From Tepidibacillus_B infernus (GTDB lineage Bacteria > Bacillota > Bacilli > Tepidibacillales > Tepidibacillaceae), in the NCBI RefSeq assembly GCF_048898065.1, contig NZ_JBLWFI010000001.1, forward strand, positions 992,001 to 1,056,000: a stretch of 64,000 nucleotides of DNA, in the 5' to 3' direction. The translations under genes and the position numbers were made by a program. Shown in pieces: positions 36,098 through 44,385 of the stretch (the first letter of the stretch is position 1; each line of letters opens with the position of its first letter). The notes beneath the pieces were generated by a model. It had not been told where the DNA came from, did no database searches, and saw nothing but the letters and a program-made list of their open reading frames with translations.

Positions 36098-36593
36098 TCA
36101 ACTCTCTTGGAATGACATCATTTGCTTTGCCATCATTTCATTTTTCATTAACAACGAAATCACTAAATAAGCTAGAATTGAACCGCTAATGGTACTAACA
36201 AGGAATGAAGGGACAAAAAAGAATACGGCTACAGATTTTCCTAAAAAGAAGTAGGCAATTGGAACGGAGGCTATTGCTCCAAGAAAACCAGTACCTATGA
36301 CTTCACCGAATGCTGCCCAGAAAAGTTTTTTTGTTTTTCGATATAACCAACCTGCAATAAAAGCACCAATCATTCCACCAGGGAAGGCTAATATCGTACC
36401 TACTCCTAATATGTTTCGTAAAAAACCTATTAAAAAAGCTACGGTTTAAGACGACAGCAGAAATCACATTGATCGCATGTTGCATCGGGTATGCTTTGGC
36501 AATCCCAGCCGGGAACCAAATTAAAGTAGATGTGATCGTTCCAATCGCAACAAGCATCGCCATTAAAGTCAATTGTTTTACTCCCCACTTCAT
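36098..36593 (-). pseudogene. thiW: thiW, ECF-type thiamin-precursor transporter, frameshifted
   Basis: The 5' part reads MKWGVKQLTLMAMLVAIG...PMQHAINVISAVVL and then leaves frame; the 3' part in another frame continues with VAFLIGFLRNILGVGTILAFPGGM and ends normally. Together they make a full ThiW-like membrane protein, but at the junction near 36440-36450 only four bases lie between the two halves where the family (from memory) has about six residues around a GPWYA motif. This points to a deletion of about 14 bp rather than a single-base error. The start overlaps the thiE stop (ATGA) behind GGGGGGCGAA. Confidence 0.8.
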
Positions 36594-37225
36594 AATTTCG
36601 CCCCCCATCGTTCTACTAATTCTTTTGCGCTTTGATAAGGATTGTTGGAACGGGTGATTGCAGAAACCACAGCTATACTATTCGCTCCATTTTCTTTACA
36701 CTCAGGAATATTCTCTTTTTGAATTCCACCAATTGCCACTATAGGTAGGGCTACTGAATGCCTGATCATCTTTAAGCCATCTATTCCAAGCCATTTCGCA
36801 TCTTCTTTTGTTACCGTAGGGTAGATCGAGCCTACCCCGATATAATCAGCACCTTGTTTTTCTGCCTCTATTGCTTCTTTTACAGATCCTGCCGAAATAC
36901 CAATTTTAAATGTAGGAGGCACTAATTTTTTTGCTTCTTCGATTGGAATGTCATCTTGGCCAAGATGAACACCATCAGCTTCTAGAATTTGAGCTAAGTC
37001 AAGACGATCATTAACAAAAAATAGTGCATGATATTCTAATGTCAATTTTCGAATTTCTTGTCCAAATTGGATAATTTCACGCATGTTACCCTTTTTTTCT
37101 CTTAACTGAATGGTTTTTACTCCTGCAGATAAAGCTTGTTTCACTACTTCTATTGGAGGATGAATCGTACAATCTTTGCGCCCTATCACTAAGTAAACTG
37201 CTAATTGATCAATCCAATTCATCAT
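36590..37225 (-). CDS. thiE: Thiamin-phosphate synthase
   Basis: Joins HMP-PP and HET-P to thiamin phosphate. The product is 211 residues, a TIM barrel with TIQLREKKGNM, FVNDRLDLAQILEADGVHLGQDDIP, YIGVGSIYPTVTKEDA and the C-terminal phosphate-binding IVAIGGI and SIAVVSAI. The start overlaps the thiM end by 17 bp. TPP-riboswitch unit. Confidence 0.97.
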   Translation of the reverse strand: MMNWIDQLAVYLVIGRKDCTIHPPIEVVKQALSAGVKTIQLREKKGNMREIIQFGQEIRKLTLEYHALFFVNDRLDLAQILEADGVHLGQDDIPIEEAKKLVPPTFKIGISAGSVKEAIEAEKQGADYIGVGSIYPTVTKEDAKWLGIDGLKMIRHSVALPIVAIGGIQKENIPECKENGANSIAVVSAITRSNNPYQSAKELVERWGAKL

Positions 37226-38027
37226 TTTTCACCCATTCAATCTTTGCCATCGTGTCTATATCTGAGATTGGTAATTGATATAGTTCATCCATTAAATAAG
37301 CAGCAAAGGTTCCTGGACCTTGAGTTTTGGCTGCAGCTTTTTCAGCAGCGATTTCATAATACGTCAATGCCGCAACTGATGCGATAAAGGCATCTTCTTC
37401 TACTGCGATCGTTGCCCCTATAATCGCAGTTGCTAAACAACCTGTCCCAGTAACGGTAGATAATAAAGGATGCCCATTCGCAATCACTGCTGTCCGTTCT
37501 CCATCAGTTACAATGTCTTTCTCACCCGTGATTACTGCAACAGTTTGGTATTTTTCTACTACTTTTTTAGCCACCTCAAAGCGGTCTCCACCTTCTCCAA
37601 CAGAATCAACCCCTTTAATCTGCCATGGTATACCAGCCAATTGAGCCATCTCTGCAGCATTTCCTCTAATTACTGTTGGCTTAAAAGTATCCATCATCCG
37701 TTTCACTACTTCTGTACGGTACGTTGTTGCACCGACACCAACGGGATCTAGAATGATGGGGATCCCTACACGATTCGCCACTTTTCCTGCTTTTTCCATC
37801 GCTGTAACCATCTCTGGTGTAATCGTCCCCATGTTAATTACAAGCCCATTAGCAACTCTCACCATTTCCTCCACTTCCTCCACAGCATTTGCCATAATCG
37901 GGGAAGCTCCATAGGCAATGGTTCCATTTGCTGTAAAGTTTGTGACAACTAAATTGGTTAAATGATGAATCAGTGGTTTTTTCTCTTTTACCTTTAAAAC
38001 TACTTGTTTCACTTGATTTAGTTCCAT
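37209..38027 (-). CDS. thiM: Hydroxyethylthiazole kinase
   Basis: Salvages thiazole alcohol. The product is 272 residues of the ribokinase-like fold: LIHHLTNLVVTNFTANG, ASPIMANAVEEVEEMV, ILDPVGVGATTYRTE, and the anion hole TVTGTGCLATAIIG with the catalytic cysteine. The ATG at 38027 follows GGGGTTGGAAG and overlaps the thiD end by 10 bp. Confidence 0.97.
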   Translation of the reverse strand: MELNQVKQVVLKVKEKKPLIHHLTNLVVTNFTANGTIAYGASPIMANAVEEVEEMVRVANGLVINMGTITPEMVTAMEKAGKVANRVGIPIILDPVGVGATTYRTEVVKRMMDTFKPTVIRGNAAEMAQLAGIPWQIKGVDSVGEGGDRFEVAKKVVEKYQTVAVITGEKDIVTDGERTAVIANGHPLLSTVTGTGCLATAIIGATIAVEEDAFIASVAALTYYEIAAEKAAAKTQGPGTFAAYLMDELYQLPISDIDTMAKIEWVKNDELD

Positions 38028-38836
38028 GCTTCCAACCCCTTTTCCTCTAAATATTTCCAATGGTTGGTTGGACCATGACCTGATCCAATATTTAATTCAT
38101 CAGCGCCAATGATGGCCATTTGAATGAATTCTTTCGCGTTTTTAATCGCCTTTTGTAATTCTTTTCCTTTAGCCAATTCTGCTGCAATGGCGGAAGAGTA
38201 AGTACAACCAGTTCCATGAGTATTTTTTGTATTGATTCTTTTTCCAGGAAAAGTAATCCAATATTTACCATCATATAATATATCAACTGCTTCCTCTACT
38301 AAATGACCCCCTTTGACTAATACAGCTTGAGGGCCTAATTCTATTAATATTTCTGCCGCTTTTTTCATATCCTCTACTGTTTTTATCGTTAGTTTGGTTA
38401 ATACTTCTGCCTCAGGAATATTAGGGGTAATTACCGTGGCAAGTGAAAACAATTCTTTTTTGATCTCCTCTTTTGCATCATCAGCTAATAAAGGACTTCC
38501 TCCTTTTGCAACCATCACTGGATCTAATACGATAGGGATATCTTTGTATTGTTTAAGTTGTTCTGTAACTACTTTGACAATTTCTTTAGAAGACAACATT
38601 CCAATTTTAATAGCGTCTGTTCCTATATCGGATAGAACCGCTTCGATTTGTTGATCTATGACGTTAGTTGGAATATCATGAATCGCAAAAACACCTTGAG
38701 TATTTTGTGCAGTTACGGATGTAATCACACTTGTTCCATAAACCCCTAGCAAAGTAAACGTTTTTAAATCCGCTTGAATTCCAGCTCCTCCTCCGCTGTC
38801 AGAACCAGCAATGGTTAGCGCCCGACTTCGTTTCAT
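38018..38836 (-). CDS. thiD: HMP / HMP-phosphate kinase
   Basis: Phosphorylates hydroxymethylpyrimidine twice. The product is 272 residues: ALTIAGSDSGGGAGIQADLKTF, LDPVMVAKGGSPLL, NTHGTGCTYSSAIAAELA. First gene behind the TPP riboswitch, with AAAGGAGGC before the ATG. thiD-thiM-thiE together are a salvage route; no thiC or thiG is in the window. Confidence 0.97.
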   Translation of the reverse strand: MKRSRALTIAGSDSGGGAGIQADLKTFTLLGVYGTSVITSVTAQNTQGVFAIHDIPTNVIDQQIEAVLSDIGTDAIKIGMLSSKEIVKVVTEQLKQYKDIPIVLDPVMVAKGGSPLLADDAKEEIKKELFSLATVITPNIPEAEVLTKLTIKTVEDMKKAAEILIELGPQAVLVKGGHLVEEAVDILYDGKYWITFPGKRINTKNTHGTGCTYSSAIAAELAKGKELQKAIKNAKEFIQMAIIGADELNIGSGHGPTNHWKYLEEKGLEAWN

Positions 38837-38897
38837 GATTTAGCCTCCTTTTTTAAAATCAATAATAGTGACCCTGTTATTTTGAACTTTTCTTTAC

Positions 38898-38924
38898 AAA
38901 AAAAGCCCCTGCTTTAGCAGAGGC
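38898..38924 (-). terminator. Riboswitch-controlled terminator before thiD
   Basis: GCCTCTGC TAAA GCAGGGGC plus seven T on the minus strand, between the TPP aptamer and thiD. This is the expression platform: transcription attenuation when TPP is bound. Confidence 0.88.
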
Positions 38925-38954
38925 AAAATTTAAAAAGCTATGTAACATTCCTAA

Positions 38955-39042
38955 AATTCCCTCCGCAGGCATTACCCTGATCAGGTTTAAGGGTCAGGTG
39001 CTATTAAGCCCTTTCTCAGCCCCTTTATAGGAGCTCCCCCTC
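38955..39042 (-). ncRNA. TPP riboswitch (THI element)
   Basis: The minus strand shows the aptamer core: GGGGCTGAGA (P4-P5 side), ACCCTTAAACCTGATC and AATGCCTGCGGAGGGA (P2-P3 side), the classic THI-box elements in the right order. A sigma-A promoter lies upstream and a terminator downstream, so the whole 334-bp gap in front of thiD is explained apart from about 80 bp next to yraN in which I see nothing. Confidence 0.96.
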
Positions 39043-39060
39043 AAATATTTAATTATTCTT

Positions 39061-39089
39061 ATTATAGTCCTATAAATGGAAAACAACAA
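39061..39089 (-). promoter_or_regulatory. Sigma-A promoter of the thiamin operon
   Basis: TTGTTG (39084-39089) and TATAAT (39061-39066) are separated by 17 bp, about 20 bp before the riboswitch. Confidence 0.72.
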
Positions 39090-39170
39090 GATAAAAAGTT
39101 TATTCATTTTTGCTGTCGAAAAAAATAGAAATACAATTCTTTTTGCGATGTCCTGGGAAATGAATAGATT

Positions 39171-39530
39171 CTATTGAATTACATTTTTATGATGTCGTAA
39201 TTGATATACCCCTTCGTGTTGATCTATGGTTACCACATCAAAGCGGATCGGGATTTCCCACCATTGTTTATACCGTAAAAAAGCATTTGCCATTTTCACC
39301 ATTTGTTGTTGCTTCTTTTCATTGATTGACTCTATACTAGTGCCATATTTATGACTTCTTTTTGTTCTCACTTCAATAAAGACGAGTGTCTCACGATCCT
39401 TCATCACGAGATCAATCTCTCCAAGTCGATTTTGCCAATTCCCCGTAATGAACTGATATCCTTGCTTTATTAAATATTCTTTTGCCTTTTGCTCTCCCCA
39501 TTTTCCTAAGTTTTTACGTTGATCAACCAT
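39171..39530 (-). CDS. yraN: UPF0102 family protein YraN
   Basis: A 119-residue endonuclease-like fold protein (GKWGEQKAKEYLIKQGYQFITG, LGEIDLVMKD, LVFIEVRTK), with the D..EVRTK arrangement of Holliday-junction-resolvase-like nucleases. Activity is not established for the family. The ATG at 39530 overlaps the ylqH stop by 8 bp. In many Bacillales it follows rnhB or ylqH. Confidence 0.93.
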   Translation of the reverse strand: MVDQRKNLGKWGEQKAKEYLIKQGYQFITGNWQNRLGEIDLVMKDRETLVFIEVRTKRSHKYGTSIESINEKKQQQMVKMANAFLRYKQWWEIPIRFDVVTIDQHEGVYQLRHHKNVIQ

Positions 39531-39804
39531 TTTTAATATTTCCTGCCTTTTGTTCTGCTTGGTATACGAAAGCAAAAATTTCCGCAATCATGGGGTAAAG
39601 GGACGGGGGGATTTGTTCATGTATCTCTAGCTGATAAAGGATTGATGTCAGGGCTTGATCTTCAACTATTTTTACATCATGTTTTTGCGCTTGTTCAATG
39701 ATCTGGTCAGCGATATGTCCCGAACCCTTAGCAATGACGTGAGGGGCATTGAAATGGGAAGGCTCGTATTTTAAAGCAATGGCTTTTTTTATTTGTTTTT
39801 TCAT
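39523..39804 (-). CDS. ylqH: FlhB C-terminal domain homolog (YlqH)
   Basis: A 93-residue protein equal to the cytoplasmic C-terminal domain of FlhB, without the membrane part: AIALKYEPSHFNAPHVIAKGSG (the NPTH-like cleavage site is replaced by FNAPH), DQIIEQAQKHDVKIVEDQALTSILY. Sits between ylqG and yraN as in B. subtilis. The start codon overlaps the ylqG stop by four bases. Confidence 0.92.
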   Translation of the reverse strand: MKKQIKKAIALKYEPSHFNAPHVIAKGSGHIADQIIEQAQKHDVKIVEDQALTSILYQLEIHEQIPPSLYPMIAEIFAFVYQAEQKAGNIKNG

Positions 39805-41144
39805 ATTTTGATATCCACTCCCTTATGAGTAAAGGATGAGAAAGGATAGTCGACCTTAGCTTCTCCTTTTGTAAATGGTTGAACGGTTATTCCAGAAGTT
39901 TGATAACCTTGTTCTTTGATAAAAGCTAAAAAGTTAGGTTCTAATTCTCTAACCAGTTCCTTAATCAAGGGATAATCATTTTGAATTTGAACAAAGATTT
40001 GTTTTTGTAAAATATGCAGATGAACCACTAATTCACCTAGATGATTTAGGCCAAAAAGAAATGCAAAATGAACATCCTCAGGATTGATTGCTCTTCCTTC
40101 TTCTTTTTTCGAATGCACTTGGATAAAAACAGGATTGGTTGAAAAGGGCACAAAGCTAGGAAATTGAAGTATAAACTGCGAAAATATTCCTTGGTCTGGT
40201 GTAATCAGCAATTGTTGACCTAATATGTGGTCTACTATTTTTTCAAGTCGAGACACCAATTCTTCTGGTAAATGATTCTTGTGACTTAAAAGCTGGGTAA
40301 TGACCTCTTTAAGTGTATTCTCATTTTCATTGATTAAAAAGTCTGTCCGATCCGTCATATTCAGTTGAAATTGTTCAATATATTTAACCATCCGATCTAA
40401 AAAATGTTCTGGTTGAAATGGTATTTGCTGTTGAATTTGATTTTGATTTTGATGGATTAATGTTTGTGCATTACTAAGGAATTCATCTATCCGTTGATGT
40501 AGATTTTGGATTTTTGTGGTTATTTCTTTTGAAATAGGAACGTTTTTATGTTGGTTGGACGAAAGCCATGTTTCTGCTAAACGTCTTAAATCAAGTAATT
40601 TGGTGACAAAACCTTCTCCAAACAAAAATTCATGGGCTGAACGTATATAATTTGCTGTTACGGGTAGATCCTTGGAAATCAACCATTTTACAGCTTGTAA
40701 TACATCCGTATCTTCATTTTGTTTCATCATTTTAAGTATCTTAGAAATCTCATCAAAAATTCCTTTTTCAATAGGAAGCTGATTATCTAACAGTTTTAGA
40801 AGAAGCCCACGATTCTCAGGTGAATTTTTGATATTTAACAATTGTAATAACTCTTCTGAAGAAGTGATGGGTTTGCTAGAAGGTGTCGGATCTGTCAATA
40901 CTTTTAATTTTATTTCGTTTCCTATTGACATCACTCGAAAAAAGGCTTGTTGACCTTTGGTTAATTGTACTTCCATTCTAGCAAGCATTTTTGTCCCCTG
41001 AATCTGAACAATCGCTTGTGTTTCATTTAATATGTTTATCACTTGCCCACGTAAAATTTGCCCAACCTTCAACTGAAAAAGTTGACCTTTCCCTCGTTCA
41101 ATCATTTGGTAAATATGTTCTAATCGTGGAATCATAGGAATCAT
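39801..41144 (-). CDS. ylqG: FliK-like protein YlqG
   Basis: A 447-residue protein of low similarity in its middle, with an N-terminal conserved part (FQLKVGQILRGQVINILNE) and a C-terminal FliK-like domain (HLGELVVHLHILQKQIFVQIQNDYPLI). In B. subtilis ylqG lies between rnhB and ylqH and no function is known. No flagellar genes follow in this window. It starts 6 bp behind rnhB. Confidence 0.8.
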   Translation of the reverse strand: MIPMIPRLEHIYQMIERGKGQLFQLKVGQILRGQVINILNETQAIVQIQGTKMLARMEVQLTKGQQAFFRVMSIGNEIKLKVLTDPTPSSKPITSSEELLQLLNIKNSPENRGLLLKLLDNQLPIEKGIFDEISKILKMMKQNEDTDVLQAVKWLISKDLPVTANYIRSAHEFLFGEGFVTKLLDLRRLAETWLSSNQHKNVPISKEITTKIQNLHQRIDEFLSNAQTLIHQNQNQIQQQIPFQPEHFLDRMVKYIEQFQLNMTDRTDFLINENENTLKEVITQLLSHKNHLPEELVSRLEKIVDHILGQQLLITPDQGIFSQFILQFPSFVPFSTNPVFIQVHSKKEEGRAINPEDVHFAFLFGLNHLGELVVHLHILQKQIFVQIQNDYPLIKELVRELEPNFLAFIKEQGYQTSGITVQPFTKGEAKVDYPFSSFTHKGVDIKI

Positions 41145-41150
41145 ATTTCT

Positions 41151-41786
41151 CTAACCTTCCATTTTTGTAAAATCCATTTCAAACTCAAATAATGTTTCTT
41201 GAAGAAGATTTCCTAAAAATGATTGTCTATGTAATGGACTTGGCCCATGAAGTCGAATCATTTCCCTATGTAATTTGGTTGCATATCCTTTATGTTGCTT
41301 TATCCCATAAAGAGGGTAAAGTTGATCCCATTCTTCACACATTCGATCTCTTGTTACTTTTGCAATAATTGAAGCTGCAGCGATGGACTGACTAACCGTA
41401 TCACCTTTGATAATCGACCTTTGTGGAATCGTAAGATCTACCTTTTCTGCATCAATTAACAAAACCTGTGGGGAGATATTCATGATTAATACCGCCTGCT
41501 TCATCGCAAGACGTGCTGCTTGTTTAATGTTAATTTGATCAATTGTCTTAGCATCCACCTTCCCCACGCCGATTGCTATGGCTTGTTTCGTAATTTGATC
41601 AAAAAGTTCCTCTCGCTTTTTTGGTGTTAATTTTTTAGAATCATCGATCCCTTTAATTTCAAGATTTGGTGGCAATATGACACTAGCAGCCACTACATCA
41701 CCAAATAAACATCCTCTACCAACCTCATCGATCCCAGCAATAAGCTGGATTCCTTGAGACCATAAGACTTTCTCATGTTCTAACAT
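41151..41786 (-). CDS. rnhB: Ribonuclease HII
   Basis: Cleaves RNA in RNA-DNA hybrids, in particular single ribonucleotides. The product is 211 residues. The DE acidic pair and GRG loop are in GIDEVGRGCLFGDVVAASVIL; the two residues after GRG differ from the common GRGPLAGP. Further acidic sites are in LLIDAEKVD and ASIIAKVTRDRM. GGAAGGAG precedes the ATG. Confidence 0.95.
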   Translation of the reverse strand: MLEHEKVLWSQGIQLIAGIDEVGRGCLFGDVVAASVILPPNLEIKGIDDSKKLTPKKREELFDQITKQAIAIGVGKVDAKTIDQINIKQAARLAMKQAVLIMNISPQVLLIDAEKVDLTIPQRSIIKGDTVSQSIAAASIIAKVTRDRMCEEWDQLYPLYGIKQHKGYATKLHREMIRLHGPSPLHRQSFLGNLLQETLFEFEMDFTKMEG

Positions 41787-41820
41787 GGTTTCTCCTTCCG
41801 CTACATTTGCTCATAAATGT

Positions 41821-41845
41821 AAAAACGTGCAATAGCACGTTTTTA
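41821..41845 (-). terminator. Terminator of lepB-rbgA
   Basis: AAAACGTGC TATT GCACGTTTTT on the minus strand, 13 bp behind the rbgA stop. Confidence 0.87.
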
Positions 41846-41857
41846 TTGTAACATAGA

Positions 41858-42712
41858 TTAATCAAGTTGATAGGGTTTTTCTAAGCAAAAAGGGCCTAAT
41901 TTACCAGATCTTAATTCACGAACAATGATTTCTGATGCTTTATCAAAGTCAATCTGTCCACCTGAAACAAGGCAACCTCTTTTACGACCGATTTGCTCAA
42001 TGATTTCCACAGGATCTGTTGCTATCTCCGTTAATTTGTAACGTTCTTTTAATCGCTCTGGATAATGTTCCTTAAAAAATTTGACAATAAAGATAGCAAT
42101 ATCATCAAAATGAAGAATTTGATCTTTGATTGCTCCAGTTGCAGCCAAACGGTATCCTACCTCTTGATCTTCAAATTTAGGCCACAAAATTCCAGGTGTA
42201 TCAAGTAATTCAAGGGATTGTCCTACTTTGATCCATTGCTGCCCTTTGGTTACACCGGGACGATCACCGGTCACAGCAATACTTTTACCAGCTAATCGAT
42301 TAATTAAAGAAGATTTTCCTACATTTGGAATTCCAAGAATCATCGCCCTTAATGCCCGTGGTTTAACCCCTTTTTTCATTAAAGCTTCTCTTTTTTCAAC
42401 CATTAACGCTTCAGCTTCTTTTATGATGTTTTGAAGCCCTTTTCCACTTATTGAGTTAATAGGAATTGCCGTTAATCCTTGATCATGGAAATACTGAATC
42501 CATTCCTTTACTATAGATTGATCAGCTAAGTCACTCTTGTTTAACAGAACAAGTCTTGGTTTCTGATTAACGATTTCATCAATCATGGGGTTGCGACTGG
42601 AAAGAGGAATTCTCGCATCTAATAATTCAATCACAATATCAATTAGACTTAGCTTTTCTGTAATTTGTCTCCTGGCTTTAGCCATATGACCAGGAAACCA
42701 TTGAATTATCAT
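41858..42712 (-). CDS. rbgA: Ribosome biogenesis GTPase RbgA (YlqF)
   Basis: GTPase for late 50S assembly. The product is 284 residues with the circularly permuted order: NKSD (G4) comes before GIPNVGKSS (G1) and DTPG (G3), and an ANTAR-like C-terminal domain follows. The N-terminal IIQWFPGHMAKARRQI is typical. The ATG at 42712 follows TAGGTGA. Confidence 0.96.
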   Translation of the reverse strand: MIIQWFPGHMAKARRQITEKLSLIDIVIELLDARIPLSSRNPMIDEIVNQKPRLVLLNKSDLADQSIVKEWIQYFHDQGLTAIPINSISGKGLQNIIKEAEALMVEKREALMKKGVKPRALRAMILGIPNVGKSSLINRLAGKSIAVTGDRPGVTKGQQWIKVGQSLELLDTPGILWPKFEDQEVGYRLAATGAIKDQILHFDDIAIFIVKFFKEHYPERLKERYKLTEIATDPVEIIEQIGRKRGCLVSGGQIDFDKASEIIVRELRSGKLGPFCLEKPYQLD

Positions 42713-42729
42713 GTAATTACTCACCTACT

Positions 42730-43278
42730 TTATTTACTCGTCAACCATTTTATTTCGGATATAGGCCAAAATGCAAATGCAGCTTTTCCCACGACTTGAT
42801 CAAACTTAATGGTACCAATCATTCGACTATCTTTACTATTTCGGCGATTATCCCCCATTACAAACAGGTGGCCTTCTTCTACCTTAACTGGCCCAAAATC
42901 GTCTGTAAGTGTTAATCCTTGAACTGCTAATTGCTTTCTTTCTTCATTTAAATAGGGCTCTTCTACTTTTTGTCCATTAATGTATAGTTGATCATTTTTC
43001 ACCTCTACTACTTCCCCAGGTAAAGCAATAACCCGCTTGATATAATCTTGTTCTTCACTATAACGAAACACGATAATATCACCACGCTTTGGTTGTCCAA
43101 AACGATATTGAAGCTCATTCACAATTAATCGTTCTCCATTTTCCAAAGTCGGCATCATCGAAGTGCCATCAACAATAAAAGGGGCAAATAGAAATGTTCG
43201 AATAAGATAAGCAAGGATGATAGCAATCGCAATCGCTTTTGCCCATTCTTTTAATTCTTTATTTATCGAGCTGCTCAT
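42730..43278 (-). CDS. lepB: Signal peptidase I (first copy downstream)
   Basis: Membrane serine peptidase that removes Sec signal peptides. The product is 182 residues with one N-terminal membrane segment (about 12-36), the catalytic serine S40 in DGTSMMPTLENGERL and the general-base lysine K81 in DYIKRVIALPGE; the MGDNRRNSKDSR box follows. AGGGAGG precedes the ATG. Lies in tandem with a second copy. Confidence 0.96.
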   Translation of the reverse strand: MSSSINKELKEWAKAIAIAIILAYLIRTFLFAPFIVDGTSMMPTLENGERLIVNELQYRFGQPKRGDIIVFRYSEEQDYIKRVIALPGEVVEVKNDQLYINGQKVEEPYLNEERKQLAVQGLTLTDDFGPVKVEEGHLFVMGDNRRNSKDSRMIGTIKFDQVVGKAAFAFWPISEIKWLTSK

Positions 43279-43302
43279 TGAAAGTTCCTCCCTAAAGAAA
43301 AT

Positions 43303-43830
43303 CTAATTCCATAACTTTCTGACTTGACTCAGTGGCCAAATAGCAAGATCCGCCCTCCCTATTACCTTGTTAAGAGAAATAGGGCCTATTATTCGGCTAT
43401 CAGTGCTATTTCCTCGATTATCTCCTACCACAAAGATCATCCCATCAGGTACTGTAACAGGAGGAAAGTCTTCAGTAATGATTTTACCCGAATAACGATC
43501 TAAATATGGCTCTTGTGTGGGTTGATCGTTGATATATAATTGTTGATTTCTAAATTCTACTTTATCCCCTGGTTCGCCGATCACCCTTTTAATATAGTCT
43601 TCCTTTTCAGAGGCATGGAAGATAACGATATCGCCCCGTTTTGGAGCATGTATTTTGTATATGATTTTATTCATGATTAATCTCTCATTGTTTTGCAAAG
43701 TTGGTTCCATTGAAGGTCCACTCACAACAACAACTGCAAACAAGAAAGTATGTATCAGAAATGCCAAAATGACGGCGATGGTTAATGACTTTGCCCATTC
43801 AAATAGTTCTTTTAGTATCTTTGTTTCCAT
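43303..43830 (-). CDS. lepB: Signal peptidase I (second copy)
   Basis: A 175-residue paralogue of the adjacent signal peptidase: S40 in SGPSMEPTLQNNERL, K81 in DYIKRVIGEPGD, VGDNRGNSTDSR. The two share the same layout but differ in much of the C-terminal third (YLDRYSGKIITEDF against a longer loop). Tandem arrangement suggests duplication followed by divergence. AAGGGGAAA precedes the ATG. Confidence 0.96.
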   Translation of the reverse strand: METKILKELFEWAKSLTIAVILAFLIHTFLFAVVVVSGPSMEPTLQNNERLIMNKIIYKIHAPKRGDIVIFHASEKEDYIKRVIGEPGDKVEFRNQQLYINDQPTQEPYLDRYSGKIITEDFPPVTVPDGMIFVVGDNRGNSTDSRIIGPISLNKVIGRADLAIWPLSQVRKLWN

Positions 43831-43875
43831 ACAGGTTTCCCCTTATTCTCTCTCATGATAAATGCTGAAAATGGC

Positions 43876-43914
43876 AAAGAAAGGGGCTTGTATATGACAA
43901 GATCCCCTTTCTTT
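43876..43914 (-). terminator. Long hairpin behind rplS
   Basis: An 11-bp AAAGAAAGGGG / CCCCTTTCTTT stem with an inner CTTGT / ACAAG stem; only GCCATTTTC follows, so it is a hairpin with a weak T run. It probably ends or attenuates the rplS transcript before lepB. Confidence 0.55.
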
Positions 43915-43920
43915 AATGAA

Positions 43921-44262
43921 TTACATTTTTTCTTTAATACGAGCTGCTTTACCACGTAAGTTACGTAGGTAATATAGCTTAGCACGACGTACCTTACCAC
44001 GACGTACTACTTCGATTTTGTCAATCTTTGGTGAATGAACTGGGAATGTACGCTCAACACCTACACCGTAAGAAATTTTACGAACTGTATAAGTTTCACT
44101 GATTCCAGTACCACGGCGCTTAATAACAACACCCTCAAACACCTGAATCCGCTCGCGTTGACCCTCGATAACTTTTACGTGTACACGAACAGTGTCACCA
44201 GGGCGAAACTCAGGAATATCTGTACGTAATTGTTCTCTTGCTATTTCCTGAACTAAATTCAT
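43921..44262 (-). CDS. rplS: 50S ribosomal protein L19
   Basis: The product is 113 residues: MNLVQEIAREQLRTDIPEF, GDTVRVHVKVIEG, KRRGTGISETYTVRKISYGVGVERTFP, and the basic end. The ATG at 44262 follows AGGAGGGAATCAACA. It has its own promoter and an RNA leader. Located downstream of trmD as in nearly all bacteria. Confidence 0.99.
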   Translation of the reverse strand: MNLVQEIAREQLRTDIPEFRPGDTVRVHVKVIEGQRERIQVFEGVVIKRRGTGISETYTVRKISYGVGVERTFPVHSPKIDKIEVVRRGKVRRAKLYYLRNLRGKAARIKEKM

Positions 44263-44337
44263 TGTTGATTCCCTCCTTCCAAACAGACGTTCATCAACTG
44301 CATATGTACACAGCCAGAGGACCGTCGTAATCAACAA
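44263..44337 (-). ncRNA. L19 ribosomal protein leader
   Basis: The transcript between promoter and rplS begins and ends with complementary strands GTTGATT (44329-44335) and AATCAAC (44264-44270) that close a structure holding the AGGAGGG ribosome binding site; ACGACGGTC and GAACGTC pair inside. This matches the L19 leader motif of Bacillales, thought to give autoregulation by L19. Confidence 0.75.
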
Positions 44338-44342
44338 AAAAT

Positions 44343-44371
44343 ATTGTATCATAATCTATTTATAAAGACAA
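44343..44371 (-). promoter_or_regulatory. Sigma-A promoter of rplS
   Basis: TTGTCT (44366-44371) and TACAAT (44343-44348) are separated by 17 bp, 12 bp before the L19 leader; it lies directly behind trmD, so rplS can be expressed apart from the upstream operon. Confidence 0.75.
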
Positions 44372-44385
44372 CCTAAAGTTAGTCT

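Noticed and set aside
36430..36460. Single-base sequencing error as the cause of the thiW frameshift
   Set aside because: Restoring one or two bases in the T runs mends the frame but still leaves out about five conserved residues, so a real deletion is more likely. Read data would settle it.
39523..41144. ylqG and ylqH as part of a flagellar operon
   Set aside because: No other flagellar gene is adjacent; both are standard rnhB neighbours in Bacillales.
44263..44352. A 30-residue hydrophobic extension of L19 (rplS)
   Set aside because: This stretch is the L19 leader RNA between promoter and RBS, not coding.
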